DNA of 64,000 bases from Pseudomonadota bacterium (GTDB taxonomy: Bacteria; Pseudomonadota; Alphaproteobacteria; Rhizobiales; Pleomorphomonadaceae): assembly GCA_023436885.1 (NCBI GenBank), contig JAEZHI010000034.1:186001-250000 (forward strand), written 5' to 3'. Positions 25,644 through 34,233 of this stretch are shown piece by piece (positions within the stretch are counted from its first letter, which is position 1; the number at the start of each line of letters is the position of its first letter). Position numbers and translations under genes: made by a program. The notes below the pieces were generated by a model. It made no database searches, was not told the origin of the DNA, and was given only the letters and a program-made list of their open reading frames with translations.

Positions 25644-26585
25644 ATGAAACCGATCGTCACGCTCACACTCAACCCATCCATCGACGACACGGCCGAAGCC
25701 GAGGTCGTTCGACACACTCACAAGATTCGCATCACCAACGAGCAGCATGATCCAGGTGGTGGCGGCATCAACGTCACGCGCGTGATTCAGGAACTCGGTG
25801 GAAGCTCGATCGCCCTTTACATGTCGGGCGGCACCACGGGACAGATGTTCGACGAACTGCTCGCAGCTCGCAATATTCCCCGGCGGCGCATTCCGATTGC
25901 CCAGAGCACGCGCGTCGCCCATCTCGTTTACGAGCGCTCGACAGGCCTGGAGTATCGGTTCATTCCGGAAGGCCCCGAGGTCAGTGAGATCGAGTGGAAA
26001 CGCTGCCTTTATGCCCTCAAGGATCTTGAGTGGGATTGGTGCGTCGGTTCGGGCTCCCTGCCCCGCGGCATGCCGGAAAGCTTTTACGTCCAGCTCGCCG
26101 ATCTGGTACTGGAGCGTGGCAGCAATCTGGTGCTCGATACCTCTGGCAAGCCGCTTGAGATGGCCCTTGAGCGCGGCGGCATCACCCTTTTCAAGCCGTC
26201 CGAAGGCGAGTTCGCCAAACTCGTCGGCAGACCGCTTCCAACCGTCGATGATATGGTCCCGGCCGCCAAGGAGCTCATTGGCTCCGGCAAGGTAAAGATG
26301 ATCGCCATCACCATGGGCGGCGACGGCGCGCTTCTGGTAACGGGTGACAACCACCTGTTCCTGAAGGCTCCCTATGTCGAAGTGAAGAGCGCCTCGGGTG
26401 CCGGCGACAGTTTCGTTGGCGGCATGGTCTACGGCCTCGCCTCCGGGCTTATTCCGGAAGACGCCTTCCGCCTCGGCGTAGCGTCGGGAACGGCATCGGT
26501 TATGATGCCCGGAACCCAGCTCTGCCAGAAGGCGGACGTAGACCGTATCCTTGAGGCCATCGGCGCTCACCATAATAATTGGTGA
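25644..26585 (+). CDS. pfkB: 6-phosphofructokinase II (PfkB family)
   Basis: 313-residue ribokinase-fold sugar kinase. It resembles E. coli PfkB along its length: TLTLNPSIDDTAE at the start, PGGGGINVTRVIQELGG, the STVGAGDS-type anion hole (ASGAGDSFVGGMVYGLASG with catalytic Asp) and the C-terminal PGTQLCQKADVDRIL. The close match of the last segment to PfkB favours fructose-6-phosphate over fructose-1-phosphate or tagatose-6-phosphate, which remain possible. It stands alone and ends in a strong terminator. Confidence 0.9.
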   Translation: MKPIVTLTLNPSIDDTAEAEVVRHTHKIRITNEQHDPGGGGINVTRVIQELGGSSIALYMSGGTTGQMFDELLAARNIPRRRIPIAQSTRVAHLVYERSTGLEYRFIPEGPEVSEIEWKRCLYALKDLEWDWCVGSGSLPRGMPESFYVQLADLVLERGSNLVLDTSGKPLEMALERGGITLFKPSEGEFAKLVGRPLPTVDDMVPAAKELIGSGKVKMIAITMGGDGALLVTGDNHLFLKAPYVEVKSASGAGDSFVGGMVYGLASGLIPEDAFRLGVASGTASVMMPGTQLCQKADVDRILEAIGAHHNNW

Positions 26586-26610
26586 GCCTTCCGGATCACG
26601 AGAGCTACAA

Positions 26611-26643
26611 GGGGAGCACGACGATCGTCGTGCTCCCCTTTTT
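26611..26643 (+). terminator. Intrinsic terminator after pfkB
   Basis: A 15-bp perfect stem, GGGGAGCACGACGAT/ATCGTCGTGCTCCCC sharing its centre, followed by TTTTT. Confidence 0.92.
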
Positions 26644-26679
26644 GCATAGGGGCGAGGCCGGCAAGAATTTCCCGACGCG

Positions 26680-26699
26680 GTAGAATCTGCAGATTCTAC
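26680..26699. promoter_or_regulatory. Perfect 20-bp palindrome, probable operator
   Basis: GTAGAATCTG/CAGATTCTAC, no spacer and no mismatch, between the pfkB terminator and the start of the next gene 108 bp downstream. No T tract follows, so a protein-binding site is more likely than a terminator. Confidence 0.6.
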
Positions 26700-26807
26700 G
26701 ACAGTCAAAGCCGCACCAAGCCATTGAAATGTCTTATGTCCCTCTCGGAACGGAACTTGCCTGCAAGCACTTCATGCCAGGCGCGCAACGCGCGGGAGAG
26801 GAAAGCA

Positions 26808-27320
26808 ATGGTCAGTTCCAGCGACGGAATCAAAGTAACCGATCTGATGAGCATCGGATCGATGGCAAACGGCCGCATCAAGGCGGTCGACCTAACGCGG
26901 GGAATGCTAGCGGACTTCGAAACCTACAAGAAACAGGCGGAAGCCCTCTATGGCACACCCGAAGACCCTTACGCTGCGGCCCCTTCAACAGGCGACAACG
27001 CGATTACTCTAATCGGCGTGCGCTTGACTGACACCGATCCAAGGGCGTGGATGCCGCAATGGGCTTACCCGGACGGCACGCCAGCCTCATCATCTACGAG
27101 CAGCGATGCCGCCAGTGCAGATCTCATGCAACGTATGCAGTCGTTGTTCGCAGTGAACGGCGAGAAAGGACCGGAGCAGAGTCGTTGGTCACAGCGCGTT
27201 CTCGAAGACTGGTTCGCCAGGCAGGCCCCCGCCACCACCGAAGGTGGCTCACCGAGCGCTACCAGCCGACTCGCAGCGGACCGAGCCTACGAAAAATCTG
27301 CGCCGACCGTAGTTGCTTGA
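26808..27320 (+). CDS. Hypothetical protein
   Basis: 170 residues. The ATG at 26808 has GAGAGGAAAG a few bases upstream. There is no signal peptide, membrane segment or motif I recognise. The N-terminal 100 residues look folded (VDLTRGMLADFETYKKQAEALYG and ITLIGVRLTDTDPRAWMPQWAYPDG). The C-terminal part is rich in Ser, Ala and Thr and probably disordered, apart from one helix (SRWSQRVLEDWFARQ). It may be controlled through the palindrome upstream. It converges with sufA. Confidence 0.65.
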   Translation: MVSSSDGIKVTDLMSIGSMANGRIKAVDLTRGMLADFETYKKQAEALYGTPEDPYAAAPSTGDNAITLIGVRLTDTDPRAWMPQWAYPDGTPASSSTSSDAASADLMQRMQSLFAVNGEKGPEQSRWSQRVLEDWFARQAPATTEGGSPSATSRLAADRAYEKSAPTVVA

Positions 27321-27331
27321 GAAGGGGCGGA

Positions 27332-27697
27332 TCAGGCGTCGACACGCTCGGCCGGCTTCAGACTGACACTTTCGCCGCAACCGCAAGCCCCAACCTGATT
27401 GGGGTTGCGGAATACGAAACCGGTGCGCAGGGGCGTCCGCTCGAAATCCATTTCGGTGCCGAGAAGGAATAGGACCGCCTTTGCTTCGACGAAGACCGAG
27501 GCACCATGCGCCTCGACACGCTCATCCCCCGGCTGCGCTTCGCGCGCCAGATCGACCGTGTAGGACATCCCGGCACAGCCCCCGTTCTTGATCCCGAGAC
27601 GGATGCCCAGGGCATCGCCAGCATTTTCGACGATCTCGCGCACACGCTCGGCGGCAGATTCGGTCAGCGTCATCACGGCGAACTTGGCAAGGGCCAT
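27332..27697 (-). CDS. sufA: Fe-S cluster assembly scaffold/carrier SufA (HesB/IscA family)
   Basis: A-type carrier that receives Fe-S clusters from SufBCD and passes them to apoproteins. 121 residues. The three ligand cysteines are present: NGGCAGMSY and the C-terminal GACGCGES. The ATG at 27697 has GGAG eight bases upstream. In related genomes sufA directly follows the DUF59 gene; here an AHSA1 and an ArsR gene lie between, and a terminator ends the suf operon first. It therefore depends on another promoter or on read-through from arsR. Confidence 0.92.
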   Translation of the reverse strand: MALAKFAVMTLTESAAERVREIVENAGDALGIRLGIKNGGCAGMSYTVDLAREAQPGDERVEAHGASVFVEAKAVLFLLGTEMDFERTPLRTGFVFRNPNQVGACGCGESVSLKPAERVDA

Positions 27698-27812
27698 GTC
27701 ATCTTCTCCAAAACCGCCCCGGTTCAAGGCCGAGACGACCTCACTGAAAATAGGGAGCAAACGCATCGCGGACAAGCACCTTGCCGCATGGCCGCAATGC
27801 GGGCCTCGAATG

Positions 27813-28271
27813 TTATCGGGTGAGGTGTTGCCGAATGTAGGCTTCGAGCTTGGCGAGATGCTGCTTGCCGCCTTCGATGGCGCCGTATTTGCCGACCACC
27901 TCGTCGCGGAAAGCCTTCGTCTCATAAAGCTGCCTGATGGTGATTCGGGTGCCGCCGGCAGCCTCCGCCAAGGTGACCGTCATCTCGAACCAGAACTTTT
28001 GGCCATCGCCCTGATCGAATACCAGCTTCGACGGCGGCACGATTTCCTTGAATACAGCGTGGTTCGGATACCGCGTGCCGTCCGGTCCCAACATGTCAAA
28101 AGCCCAGACACCGCCGACGCGGAAATTCATCCGCACGTTCTCACAGGTGAAGCCGTTCGGCCCCCACCACTTATTGACGTGAACGGGGTCAGTCATCGCC
28201 TTCCAGACCAGTTCGCGTGGGAACGGGATTTCCCTTTGCAAAACCAGTTCGCGATCGGCTTCGTCAGTCAT
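27813..28271 (-). CDS. SRPBCC/AHSA1-family protein
   Basis: 152-residue START-like fold protein. Typical AHSA1 features: IPFPRELVWKAMTDPVHVNKWWGPNGFTC near the start, the GGVWAFDMLGPDGTRYPNHAVFKEIVPPSKLVFD core, and a C-terminal amphipathic helix. Such proteins bind hydrophobic ligands in a cavity and commonly accompany an ArsR regulator. Here the ATG at 28271 overlaps the end of arsR by 8 bases, so the two are coupled. The ligand is unknown. It lies unusually between sufT and sufA. Confidence 0.9.
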   Translation of the reverse strand: MTDEADRELVLQREIPFPRELVWKAMTDPVHVNKWWGPNGFTCENVRMNFRVGGVWAFDMLGPDGTRYPNHAVFKEIVPPSKLVFDQGDGQKFWFEMTVTLAEAAGGTRITIRQLYETKAFRDEVVGKYGAIEGGKQHLAKLEAYIRQHLTR

Positions 28272-28614
28272 CGGTTTTCCCCTCGTCGCTTTCCAGCGTG
28301 CCAAGATAGTTTTCAAGACGATCGAAGCGATCATTCCAGATCTGCCGCTGCTCATCGATCCATCCGGAGGCATCTTCCAGCGCGGCCGTTTCCAACCGAC
28401 AAGGACGCCACTGGGCGTTCCGGCCACGGCTGATCAGTCTGGCCCGCTCCATCACCTTCAAATGCTTGGTAATGGCGGGCAGCGACATGCCGAGCGGCTG
28501 GGCCAACTCGCTCACAGTCGCCTCCCCCTTGCCGAGCCGCGCCAACATGCTCCGGCGAGCGGGATGCGCTAGCGCGAGGAAGACCGCGTCAAGGTTGGAT
28601 CCGTATTTAACCAT
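28264..28614 (-). CDS. ArsR-family transcriptional regulator
   Basis: 116-residue winged-helix repressor (LALAHPARRSMLARLGKGEATVSELAQPLGMSLPAITKHLKVMERARLI). No CXC or other metal site is visible, which fits the AHSA1-associated subgroup rather than metal sensors. A perfect inverted repeat covers its start codon, suggesting tight autoregulation. It is translationally coupled to the AHSA1 gene and opens a transcript that could include sufA. Confidence 0.92.
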   Translation of the reverse strand: MVKYGSNLDAVFLALAHPARRSMLARLGKGEATVSELAQPLGMSLPAITKHLKVMERARLISRGRNAQWRPCRLETAALEDASGWIDEQRQIWNDRFDRLENYLGTLESDEGKTDD

Positions 28615-28626
28615 AAGGTTAAATAC
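28603..28626. promoter_or_regulatory. Inverted repeat over the arsR start codon, probable ArsR operator
   Basis: GTATTTAACC-ATAA-GGTTAAATAC: perfect 10-bp arms with a 4-base spacer. The arsR start codon (28614-28612) lies inside the site. Confidence 0.75.
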
Positions 28627-28762
28627 GCAGAAGATACTTAGCTGTCAAGGTTGAGAATGCTGGATTGTTGTGCGTCCAAGGGACGCAGGGTGACGATGTA
28701 GTTGCTTGTTATCGCATCGGACTTTCCTAAAACCGGATTCCCCTTTTCAGTCCGATTCTCCA

Positions 28763-28796
28763 GACAAAACGGCCGCCGGATCGCCCCAGCGGCCGC
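28763..28796 (-). terminator. Intrinsic terminator after sufT
   Basis: GCGGCCG and CGGCCGC arms (28789-28795, 28770-28776) with an inner extension, followed on the minus strand by TTTTGTC. It marks an end of the suf transcript ahead of arsR. Confidence 0.65.
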
Positions 28797-28825
28797 AACT
28801 CAGCACCGGATGGTCGTTGGGCGGA

Positions 28826-29212
28826 TCAGTACCAGTCCGTCGCGACTTGAGCTTCCTCGCTCATCCGGTCGGGAGTCCATGGCGGATCGAACACCATGTT
28901 GACCTTGACCCCATAGACGCCGGGCACGACGCCAACGGCATTCTCCACCCAGCCAGGCATTTCGCCAGCGACAGGGCATCCAGGCGCGGTCAACGTCATG
29001 TCGATGGTCACGAGGCGATCGTCGTCTATGTCGATCCGGTAAACGAGGCCGAGCTCATAGATATCGGCCGGAATTTCAGGGTCGTAGACGGTCTTCAGCG
29101 CCGCGATGATGTCGCTGGTGATGCGATCGAGTTCCGCCGGCGGGATGGCCGAGCCGGCGACTGTCTCGGGCTGATTGGGGGACTGATCGGCTTGGTCGGT
29201 CATCTCTGTCAT
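28826..29212 (-). CDS. sufT: SUF system protein SufT (DUF59/MIP18 family)
   Basis: 128-residue Fe-S maturation factor. The DUF59 core is clear: AALKTVYDPEIPADIYELGLVYRIDID, then MTLTAPGCPVAGEMPGWVENAV with the conserved cysteine, and VNMVFDPPWTPDRMSEEA at the C terminus. The N-terminal 30 residues are acidic and Gln/Pro-rich. The ATG at 29212 overlaps the sufS stop by four bases (ATGA), so translation is coupled. Members help late transfer of clusters to target enzymes. Confidence 0.92.
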   Translation of the reverse strand: MTEMTDQADQSPNQPETVAGSAIPPAELDRITSDIIAALKTVYDPEIPADIYELGLVYRIDIDDDRLVTIDMTLTAPGCPVAGEMPGWVENAVGVVPGVYGVKVNMVFDPPWTPDRMSEEAQVATDWY

Positions 29213-30444
29213 CCGAACATGGCCTCGGCCTTCCTGAGGGCCGTGACGAGCGCGTCGACTTCGGCGCGCGTGTTGTAGAGAGCGAAAGAAGCGCGGCAGG
29301 TCGAGGTCACGCCGAAGCGGTTGAGCAGCGGCATGGCGCAATGTGTACCCGCACGCACGGCGACACCCGAGCGATCGATGACGGTCGCCACGTCATGGGC
29401 GTGAGCGCCATTCATCGAGAAGGCGACAATGGCCCCCTTCTCCTTGGTGGTCCCGTAGATATGGATGGAATTCATTTCGCCAAGACGCTGCATGGCATAG
29501 TCGCGCAGGTCGGTCTCATGAGCGAGAATGGCTTCCCGCCCAAGACTTTCCATGTAGCGCAAAGCAGCGCCGAGACCGATGGCCTGCACGATCGGCGGCG
29601 TTCCGGCCTCGAAGCGGTGCGGTGGTGCGTTGTAAGTCACGCCCTCCGTCGTAACCGTCTCGATCATTTCGCCACCGCCTTGCCACGGAGGCATGGCTTC
29701 GAGGAGATGCTGCTTGCCATAGAGCACGCCGATGCCGGTGGGACCGTAAACCTTGTGGCCGGTGAGCACATAGAAATCGGCATCGAGCGCCTGCACGTCC
29801 ACCGGCAGGTGGACAGCGCCTTGGCTGCCGTCCACCAGCACCACCGCACCATGCGCATGGGCAATGCGCGTCACCTCGCGGATCGGCACGATCGTCCCCG
29901 TCACGTTGGACATCTGGGTGATGGCGACGATCTTGGTGCGTGGCGTGAACAGCTTCTCGAACGCGTCGATATCGAATCCGCCGTCATCATGGACGGGCGC
30001 CCACTTGATGACGACACCCTTCTTCTCGCGATGGAAGTTCCACGGAACGATGTTGGAGTGATGCTCAAGAATGGAGAGGATGACCTCATCACCTTCGTTG
30101 AGGACCATGCCACCGTAGCTCGCGGCAACGAGGTTGATCGCCTCGGTCGACGAGCGCGTGAAAATGACCTGCTCAACAGACGGCGCATTCAGAAAGGCGC
30201 GCACCGCCTCACGAGCATCCTCGTAGGCCTCCGTGGCGGCATTGGACAAATAGTGCAAACCGCGATGAACATTAGCATATTCATGAGTGTAGGCATGCTG
30301 GATACGGTCGAGCACGGCGAGCGGCTTTTGCGCCGACGCACCATTGTCGAGATAAACCAGCGGCTTGCCGTAAACCTTCTCGGCAAGGATCGGGAAATCC
30401 CTTCGAACGGCCTCGACGTCATAGGACGGAACAGACATCGTCAT
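29209..30444 (-). CDS. sufS: Cysteine desulfurase SufS
   Basis: PLP enzyme that takes sulfur from cysteine for cluster assembly. 411 residues, type II (SufS) class. PLP lysine in LTGHKVYGPTGIGVLYGK; catalytic cysteine in RAGTHCAMPLLNRFG; the ILEHHSNIVPW segment carries the PLP-stacking histidine. It lies between sufD and sufT in the suf operon. A second in-frame ATG at 30438 is possible. Confidence 0.96.
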   Translation of the reverse strand: MTMSVPSYDVEAVRRDFPILAEKVYGKPLVYLDNGASAQKPLAVLDRIQHAYTHEYANVHRGLHYLSNAATEAYEDAREAVRAFLNAPSVEQVIFTRSSTEAINLVAASYGGMVLNEGDEVILSILEHHSNIVPWNFHREKKGVVIKWAPVHDDGGFDIDAFEKLFTPRTKIVAITQMSNVTGTIVPIREVTRIAHAHGAVVLVDGSQGAVHLPVDVQALDADFYVLTGHKVYGPTGIGVLYGKQHLLEAMPPWQGGGEMIETVTTEGVTYNAPPHRFEAGTPPIVQAIGLGAALRYMESLGREAILAHETDLRDYAMQRLGEMNSIHIYGTTKEKGAIVAFSMNGAHAHDVATVIDRSGVAVRAGTHCAMPLLNRFGVTSTCRASFALYNTRAEVDALVTALRKAEAMFG

Positions 30445-30489
30445 TGTCTCTTGTCTGGGCCGCCCGGCACGCCGGGCGGCAATGTCGGC

Positions 30490-31812
30490 TCACGCCGTTC
30501 TAGCCTTCAGCCACCCTTCGACCCGATGGATCAGGGCGTCATGGACCGCCTCGTTCTGGATTTCATCGATCGCTTCGCCAAGGAAAGCGAGGATCAACAT
30601 GCTCTCCGCCTCGACCTTGGGAATGCCGCGCGACAGAAGATAGAAAAGAAGATCCTCATCGATCGCACCGCAGGTGGCGCCATGGCCGCACTGAACGTCA
30701 TCGGCGAAAATCTCGAGCTCCGGCTTGGCATCGGCCTCGGCTTCCTCCGAGAGCAGCAGCGAGGCCGTCATCATGCGCGCATCGGTCTTCTGAGCGTGCG
30801 ACGGCACAGCAATGCGTCCGGCAAAAACTGAGCGTGCCTCGTCGTCGATGACAGCCTTGTAGAGCTCGCGGCTCTGGCAGTTCTCGGCGCCATGGATCAG
30901 CGACAGCGTCGTGTCGGCATGCCGGCGACCCGACAACATGGTCACGCCGCGGAAACCAGCACGGGCATCGCGACCGGCGAACTCGGCGAAGATCTGCGCC
31001 CGGGCAAGACCGGCGCCCAGCGCCGCGTTGAAGGTGTCGAAACTGGCCTCACGGCCAATCTTGGCCACGAGAGACGTCAGGCTGACCGCTTCGTCCGGCT
31101 CCAGTTGCAGACGGATATGGTCGACCTTGGCGCCCTCGCCGACGTCGAGCACGGTCATCACGTTGGAATGATGGGCTACCGCATCGAGCGACTCGATCGT
31201 CTCAATCAGCGTCAGCTTGGCGCCTTTGCCGACTGTAACCAAGTGACGCACCGACGTAGACGCAGCGGGCTGACCCTCGGCTATATGAACCAGCTCCACC
31301 GGCCGATCGATCTCAGCACCGTCGGCTACGGCAATGACGAGACCGTCCGTCATGAACGCGGTGTTGAGAGCGACCGCCGTATTCGTGGCGATCGCACCTT
31401 CAAGCTTGAGCGCCGCAAGGACGGCCTTATCACCAGCCTCCAGAGCCTTGGCCAGCGAAAAGATCGAGAGACCGGGTTCCAGATTCTTGAGATCGGATAA
31501 CTCGGGCCGGTAACGGCCGTTGGCGACGACGAGGCGGCGGGCCTTGTCGCCGTCCACGGCCGGGGCGGCAAGGCCGATCCGGGCAACGTCACCTGCCCCT
31601 GCGGCCGGCGGAAACGTCTTCAGCCGGGCGCGCAGATCGGTATACTTCCAATCCTCGACGCGGCGATGCGGCAAGCCGCTCTTTTCGACGCCACCAAAGG
31701 CGGCATCGCGGATGGCAATGACGTCAGCCGTTCCGGGCAGCGACGTCCTCTCGGCCGGATAGCGGGCAGCAAGCGCCTGTTCAGCCGGTGTGCGGGCGGG
31801 AGTGGCAGCCAT
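30490..31812 (-). CDS. sufD: Fe-S cluster assembly protein SufD
   Basis: Beta-helix partner of SufB in the SufBC2D scaffold; 440 residues. The C-terminal half has the SufB/SufD hallmark AQKTDARMMTASLLLSEEAEADAKPELEIFADDVQCGHGATCGAIDEDLLFYLLSRGIP. I prefer the ATG at 31812 (MAATPART), eight bases after GAGGG; another ATG lies at 31818, too close to that site. The gene follows sufC by 11 nt. Confidence 0.96.
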   Translation of the reverse strand: MAATPARTPAEQALAARYPAERTSLPGTADVIAIRDAAFGGVEKSGLPHRRVEDWKYTDLRARLKTFPPAAGAGDVARIGLAAPAVDGDKARRLVVANGRYRPELSDLKNLEPGLSIFSLAKALEAGDKAVLAALKLEGAIATNTAVALNTAFMTDGLVIAVADGAEIDRPVELVHIAEGQPAASTSVRHLVTVGKGAKLTLIETIESLDAVAHHSNVMTVLDVGEGAKVDHIRLQLEPDEAVSLTSLVAKIGREASFDTFNAALGAGLARAQIFAEFAGRDARAGFRGVTMLSGRRHADTTLSLIHGAENCQSRELYKAVIDDEARSVFAGRIAVPSHAQKTDARMMTASLLLSEEAEADAKPELEIFADDVQCGHGATCGAIDEDLLFYLLSRGIPKVEAESMLILAFLGEAIDEIQNEAVHDALIHRVEGWLKARTA

Positions 31813-31823
31813 GGTCATGTCCC

Positions 31824-32576
31824 TCAGGCAGCTGCGTCCGCCACATAGGCGGCGTAACCGTTCTTTTCGAGCTCAAGTGCCAGCTCCGGTCCGCCCGTGC
31901 GGACAATGCGGCCAGCCGACAGCACGTGAACGATATCCGGGACGATATGGTCGAGCAGGCGCTGATAGTGGGTGATGACCACGAAGGCGCGATCCGGCGA
32001 GCGCAAGGCATTGACGCCGTCGGACACGACCTTGAGCGCGTCGATGTCGAGGCCGGAGTCGGTCTCATCGAGAATGCAGATCGACGGCTGCAGCAGCGCC
32101 ATCTGCATGATCTCGGCGCGCTTCTTCTCGCCGCCGGAGAACCCGACGTTGACCGGACGCTTCAGCATGTCGGACGTGATATTGAGCTTTTCAGCAACGC
32201 CCTTCACCAGCTTCATGAACTCTGGCGTCGTTAGCTCGTCCTGCCCCTTGGCCTTGCGATGGGCATTGAGCGCCGCCTTGAGGAAGGTCATCGTGGCAAC
32301 GCCGGGGATTTCGATCGGATACTGGAACGCCAGGAACAGACCGGCCACGGACCGCTCGTTGGGCTCGAGATCGAGGATCGACTGGCCGTTCAGCAGCACC
32401 TCGCCCTCGGTGATCTCGTAGTCGTCCTTACCGGCGAGAATGTAGGACAGCGTCGACTTGCCGGCGCCGTTCGGCCCCATGATGGCATGCACTTCACCCG
32501 GCTTCACCGTGAGGGTGAGGCCCTTCAGGATCTCGCGGTCACCGATCCGGGCATGGAGGTTCTTGATCTCGAGCAT
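31824..32576 (-). CDS. sufC: Fe-S cluster assembly ATPase SufC
   Basis: ABC-type ATPase of the SufBC2D complex, soluble. 250 residues. Walker A GPNGAGKST, signature SGGEKKRAEIMQ and Walker B ICILDETDSGLD are all intact. The Q-loop region is FLAFQYPIEIPGV, typical of SufC. The ATG at 32576 has AGGA seven bases upstream. The longer reading from 32612 is unsupported. Confidence 0.97.
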   Translation of the reverse strand: MLEIKNLHARIGDREILKGLTLTVKPGEVHAIMGPNGAGKSTLSYILAGKDDYEITEGEVLLNGQSILDLEPNERSVAGLFLAFQYPIEIPGVATMTFLKAALNAHRKAKGQDELTTPEFMKLVKGVAEKLNITSDMLKRPVNVGFSGGEKKRAEIMQMALLQPSICILDETDSGLDIDALKVVSDGVNALRSPDRAFVVITHYQRLLDHIVPDIVHVLSAGRIVRTGGPELALELEKNGYAAYVADAAA

Positions 32577-32675
32577 GGTCTTGTCCTGTTGTCCGTTGGC
32601 CTCGACGCACATGGCGGAGGCTCGTTGTCGTTTTTAATCGAGGGAAGGCGCGCGTCGCGGGCGCGCCCTGCAAAC

Positions 32676-34151
32676 TCAGCCGACGCTGCCTTCGAGACTG
32701 ATGCCGATCAGCTTCTGCGTCTCCACCATGAATTCCATCGGCAGCTGTTGCAGCACGTCCTTGACGAAGCCGTTGACGATCAGGGCGATGGCTTCTTCCT
32801 GCGGCAGGCCGCGCTGCAGGCAGTAGAAGAGCTGATCGTCGGAGATCTTCGACGTAGTGGCTTCATGCTCGACGATGGCCGAGGCGTTCTTGCTCTCGAT
32901 ATACGGCACGGTGTGAGCACCGCACTTGTTGCCGATCAAGAGGCTGTCACAGTTGGTGAAGTTGCGGGCACCGGACGCCTTGCGGCCAACCGACACCAGG
33001 CCACGGTAGGTGTTGCTGGACCGACCGGCCGAGATGCCCTTGGAGATGATCTTCGACGAGGTGTTCTTGCCGATATGGACCATCTTGGTGCCGCTGTCGA
33101 CTTGCTGGCGGCCGTTGGAAATGGCGATCGAGTAGAACTCACCACGCGAGTTGTCGCCACGCAGGATGCAGGACGGATATTTCCAGGTGATGGCCGAACC
33201 GGTCTCGACCTGCGTCCACGAGATCTTGGAATTCTTGCCCCGGCAGTCGCCGCGCTTGGTCACGAAGTTGAAGACGCCGCCCTTGCCTTCCGAGTCGCCC
33301 GGATACCAGTTCTGGACGGTGGAATACTTGATCTCGGCATCGTCGAGGGCGATCAGCTCGACCACGGCGGCGTGAAGCTGGTTCTCGTCACGGCTCGGCG
33401 CCGTGCAGCCTTCGAGATAGGAAACGTAAGCGCCTTCGTCGGCGATGATCAGCGTCCGCTCGAATTGGCCGGTCTTCTTCTCGTTGATGCGGAAGTAGGT
33501 GGACAGCTCCATCGGGCAGCGCACACCCTTCGGCACGTAGACGAAGGAACCGTCCGAGAAGACCGCAGAGTTCAGCGTGGCATAGAAGTTGTCGGTCACC
33601 GGCACGACCGAACCGAGATACTTCTTCACCAGCTCCGGATGCGTCTTCACCGCTTCCGAGATCGGGCAGAAGATGACGCCATGCTTGGCGAGCTCGGCCT
33701 TGAAGGTTGTGACCACCGAGACGCTGTCGAACACCGCGTCGACGGCCACGGGCCGCGCGCCTGTTTCGACGCCAGCAAGGATTTCCTGCTCCTTGAGCGG
33801 AATGCCGAGCTTCTTGTAGGTGTCGAGCAGGGCCGGATCGACCTCGTCAAGGCTCTTCGGGCCAGCCGTCTTCTTCGGCGCAGCGTAGTAGTGAAGGTCC
33901 TGGAAATCGATCGGTGGATAATCGACGCGCGCCCAGGTCGGCTCTTCCATGGTCTGCCAGCGGCGCAATGCCTCGAGCCGCCACCCGGTCAACCACTCCG
34001 GCTCGCCTTTCTTGGCGGAAATGAACCGGACGATATCCTCGTTCAGGCCTTTGGGTGCCAGATCCGACTCGATGTCGCTGACGAAGCCATACTTGTACTT
34101 GTCGACGTCGATCGACAGAACCTGATCGACCGTCTCCTTGACTGCTGCCAT
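32676..34151 (-). CDS. sufB: Fe-S cluster assembly protein SufB
   Basis: Scaffold subunit on which the cluster forms. 491 residues. The typical N terminus (AVKETVDQVLSIDVDKYKYGF), the VPKGVRCPMELSTYFRIN segment, EGCTAPSRDENQLHAAVVELIALDDAEIKYSTVQNWYPGD and the C-terminal SKISDDQLFYCLQRGLPQEEA are present. ATG 34151 is preceded by GGAAGGAG. It follows the NifS-type desulfurase by 82 nt. Confidence 0.97.
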   Translation of the reverse strand: MAAVKETVDQVLSIDVDKYKYGFVSDIESDLAPKGLNEDIVRFISAKKGEPEWLTGWRLEALRRWQTMEEPTWARVDYPPIDFQDLHYYAAPKKTAGPKSLDEVDPALLDTYKKLGIPLKEQEILAGVETGARPVAVDAVFDSVSVVTTFKAELAKHGVIFCPISEAVKTHPELVKKYLGSVVPVTDNFYATLNSAVFSDGSFVYVPKGVRCPMELSTYFRINEKKTGQFERTLIIADEGAYVSYLEGCTAPSRDENQLHAAVVELIALDDAEIKYSTVQNWYPGDSEGKGGVFNFVTKRGDCRGKNSKISWTQVETGSAITWKYPSCILRGDNSRGEFYSIAISNGRQQVDSGTKMVHIGKNTSSKIISKGISAGRSSNTYRGLVSVGRKASGARNFTNCDSLLIGNKCGAHTVPYIESKNASAIVEHEATTSKISDDQLFYCLQRGLPQEEAIALIVNGFVKDVLQQLPMEFMVETQKLIGISLEGSVG

Positions 34152-34233
34152 CTCTTGCTCCTTCCACGCGGTTTCAAGGACCGTGGGAAATCCATCCTCA
34201 ATGTAGTCACTTTTCATCGCAGCCGGTAGTCAC

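Noticed and set aside
29341..30831. 496-codon open frame on the plus strand
   Set aside because: Antisense shadow of sufS and the end of sufD.
32259..34229. 656-codon open frame on the plus strand
   Set aside because: Antisense shadow of sufC and sufB.
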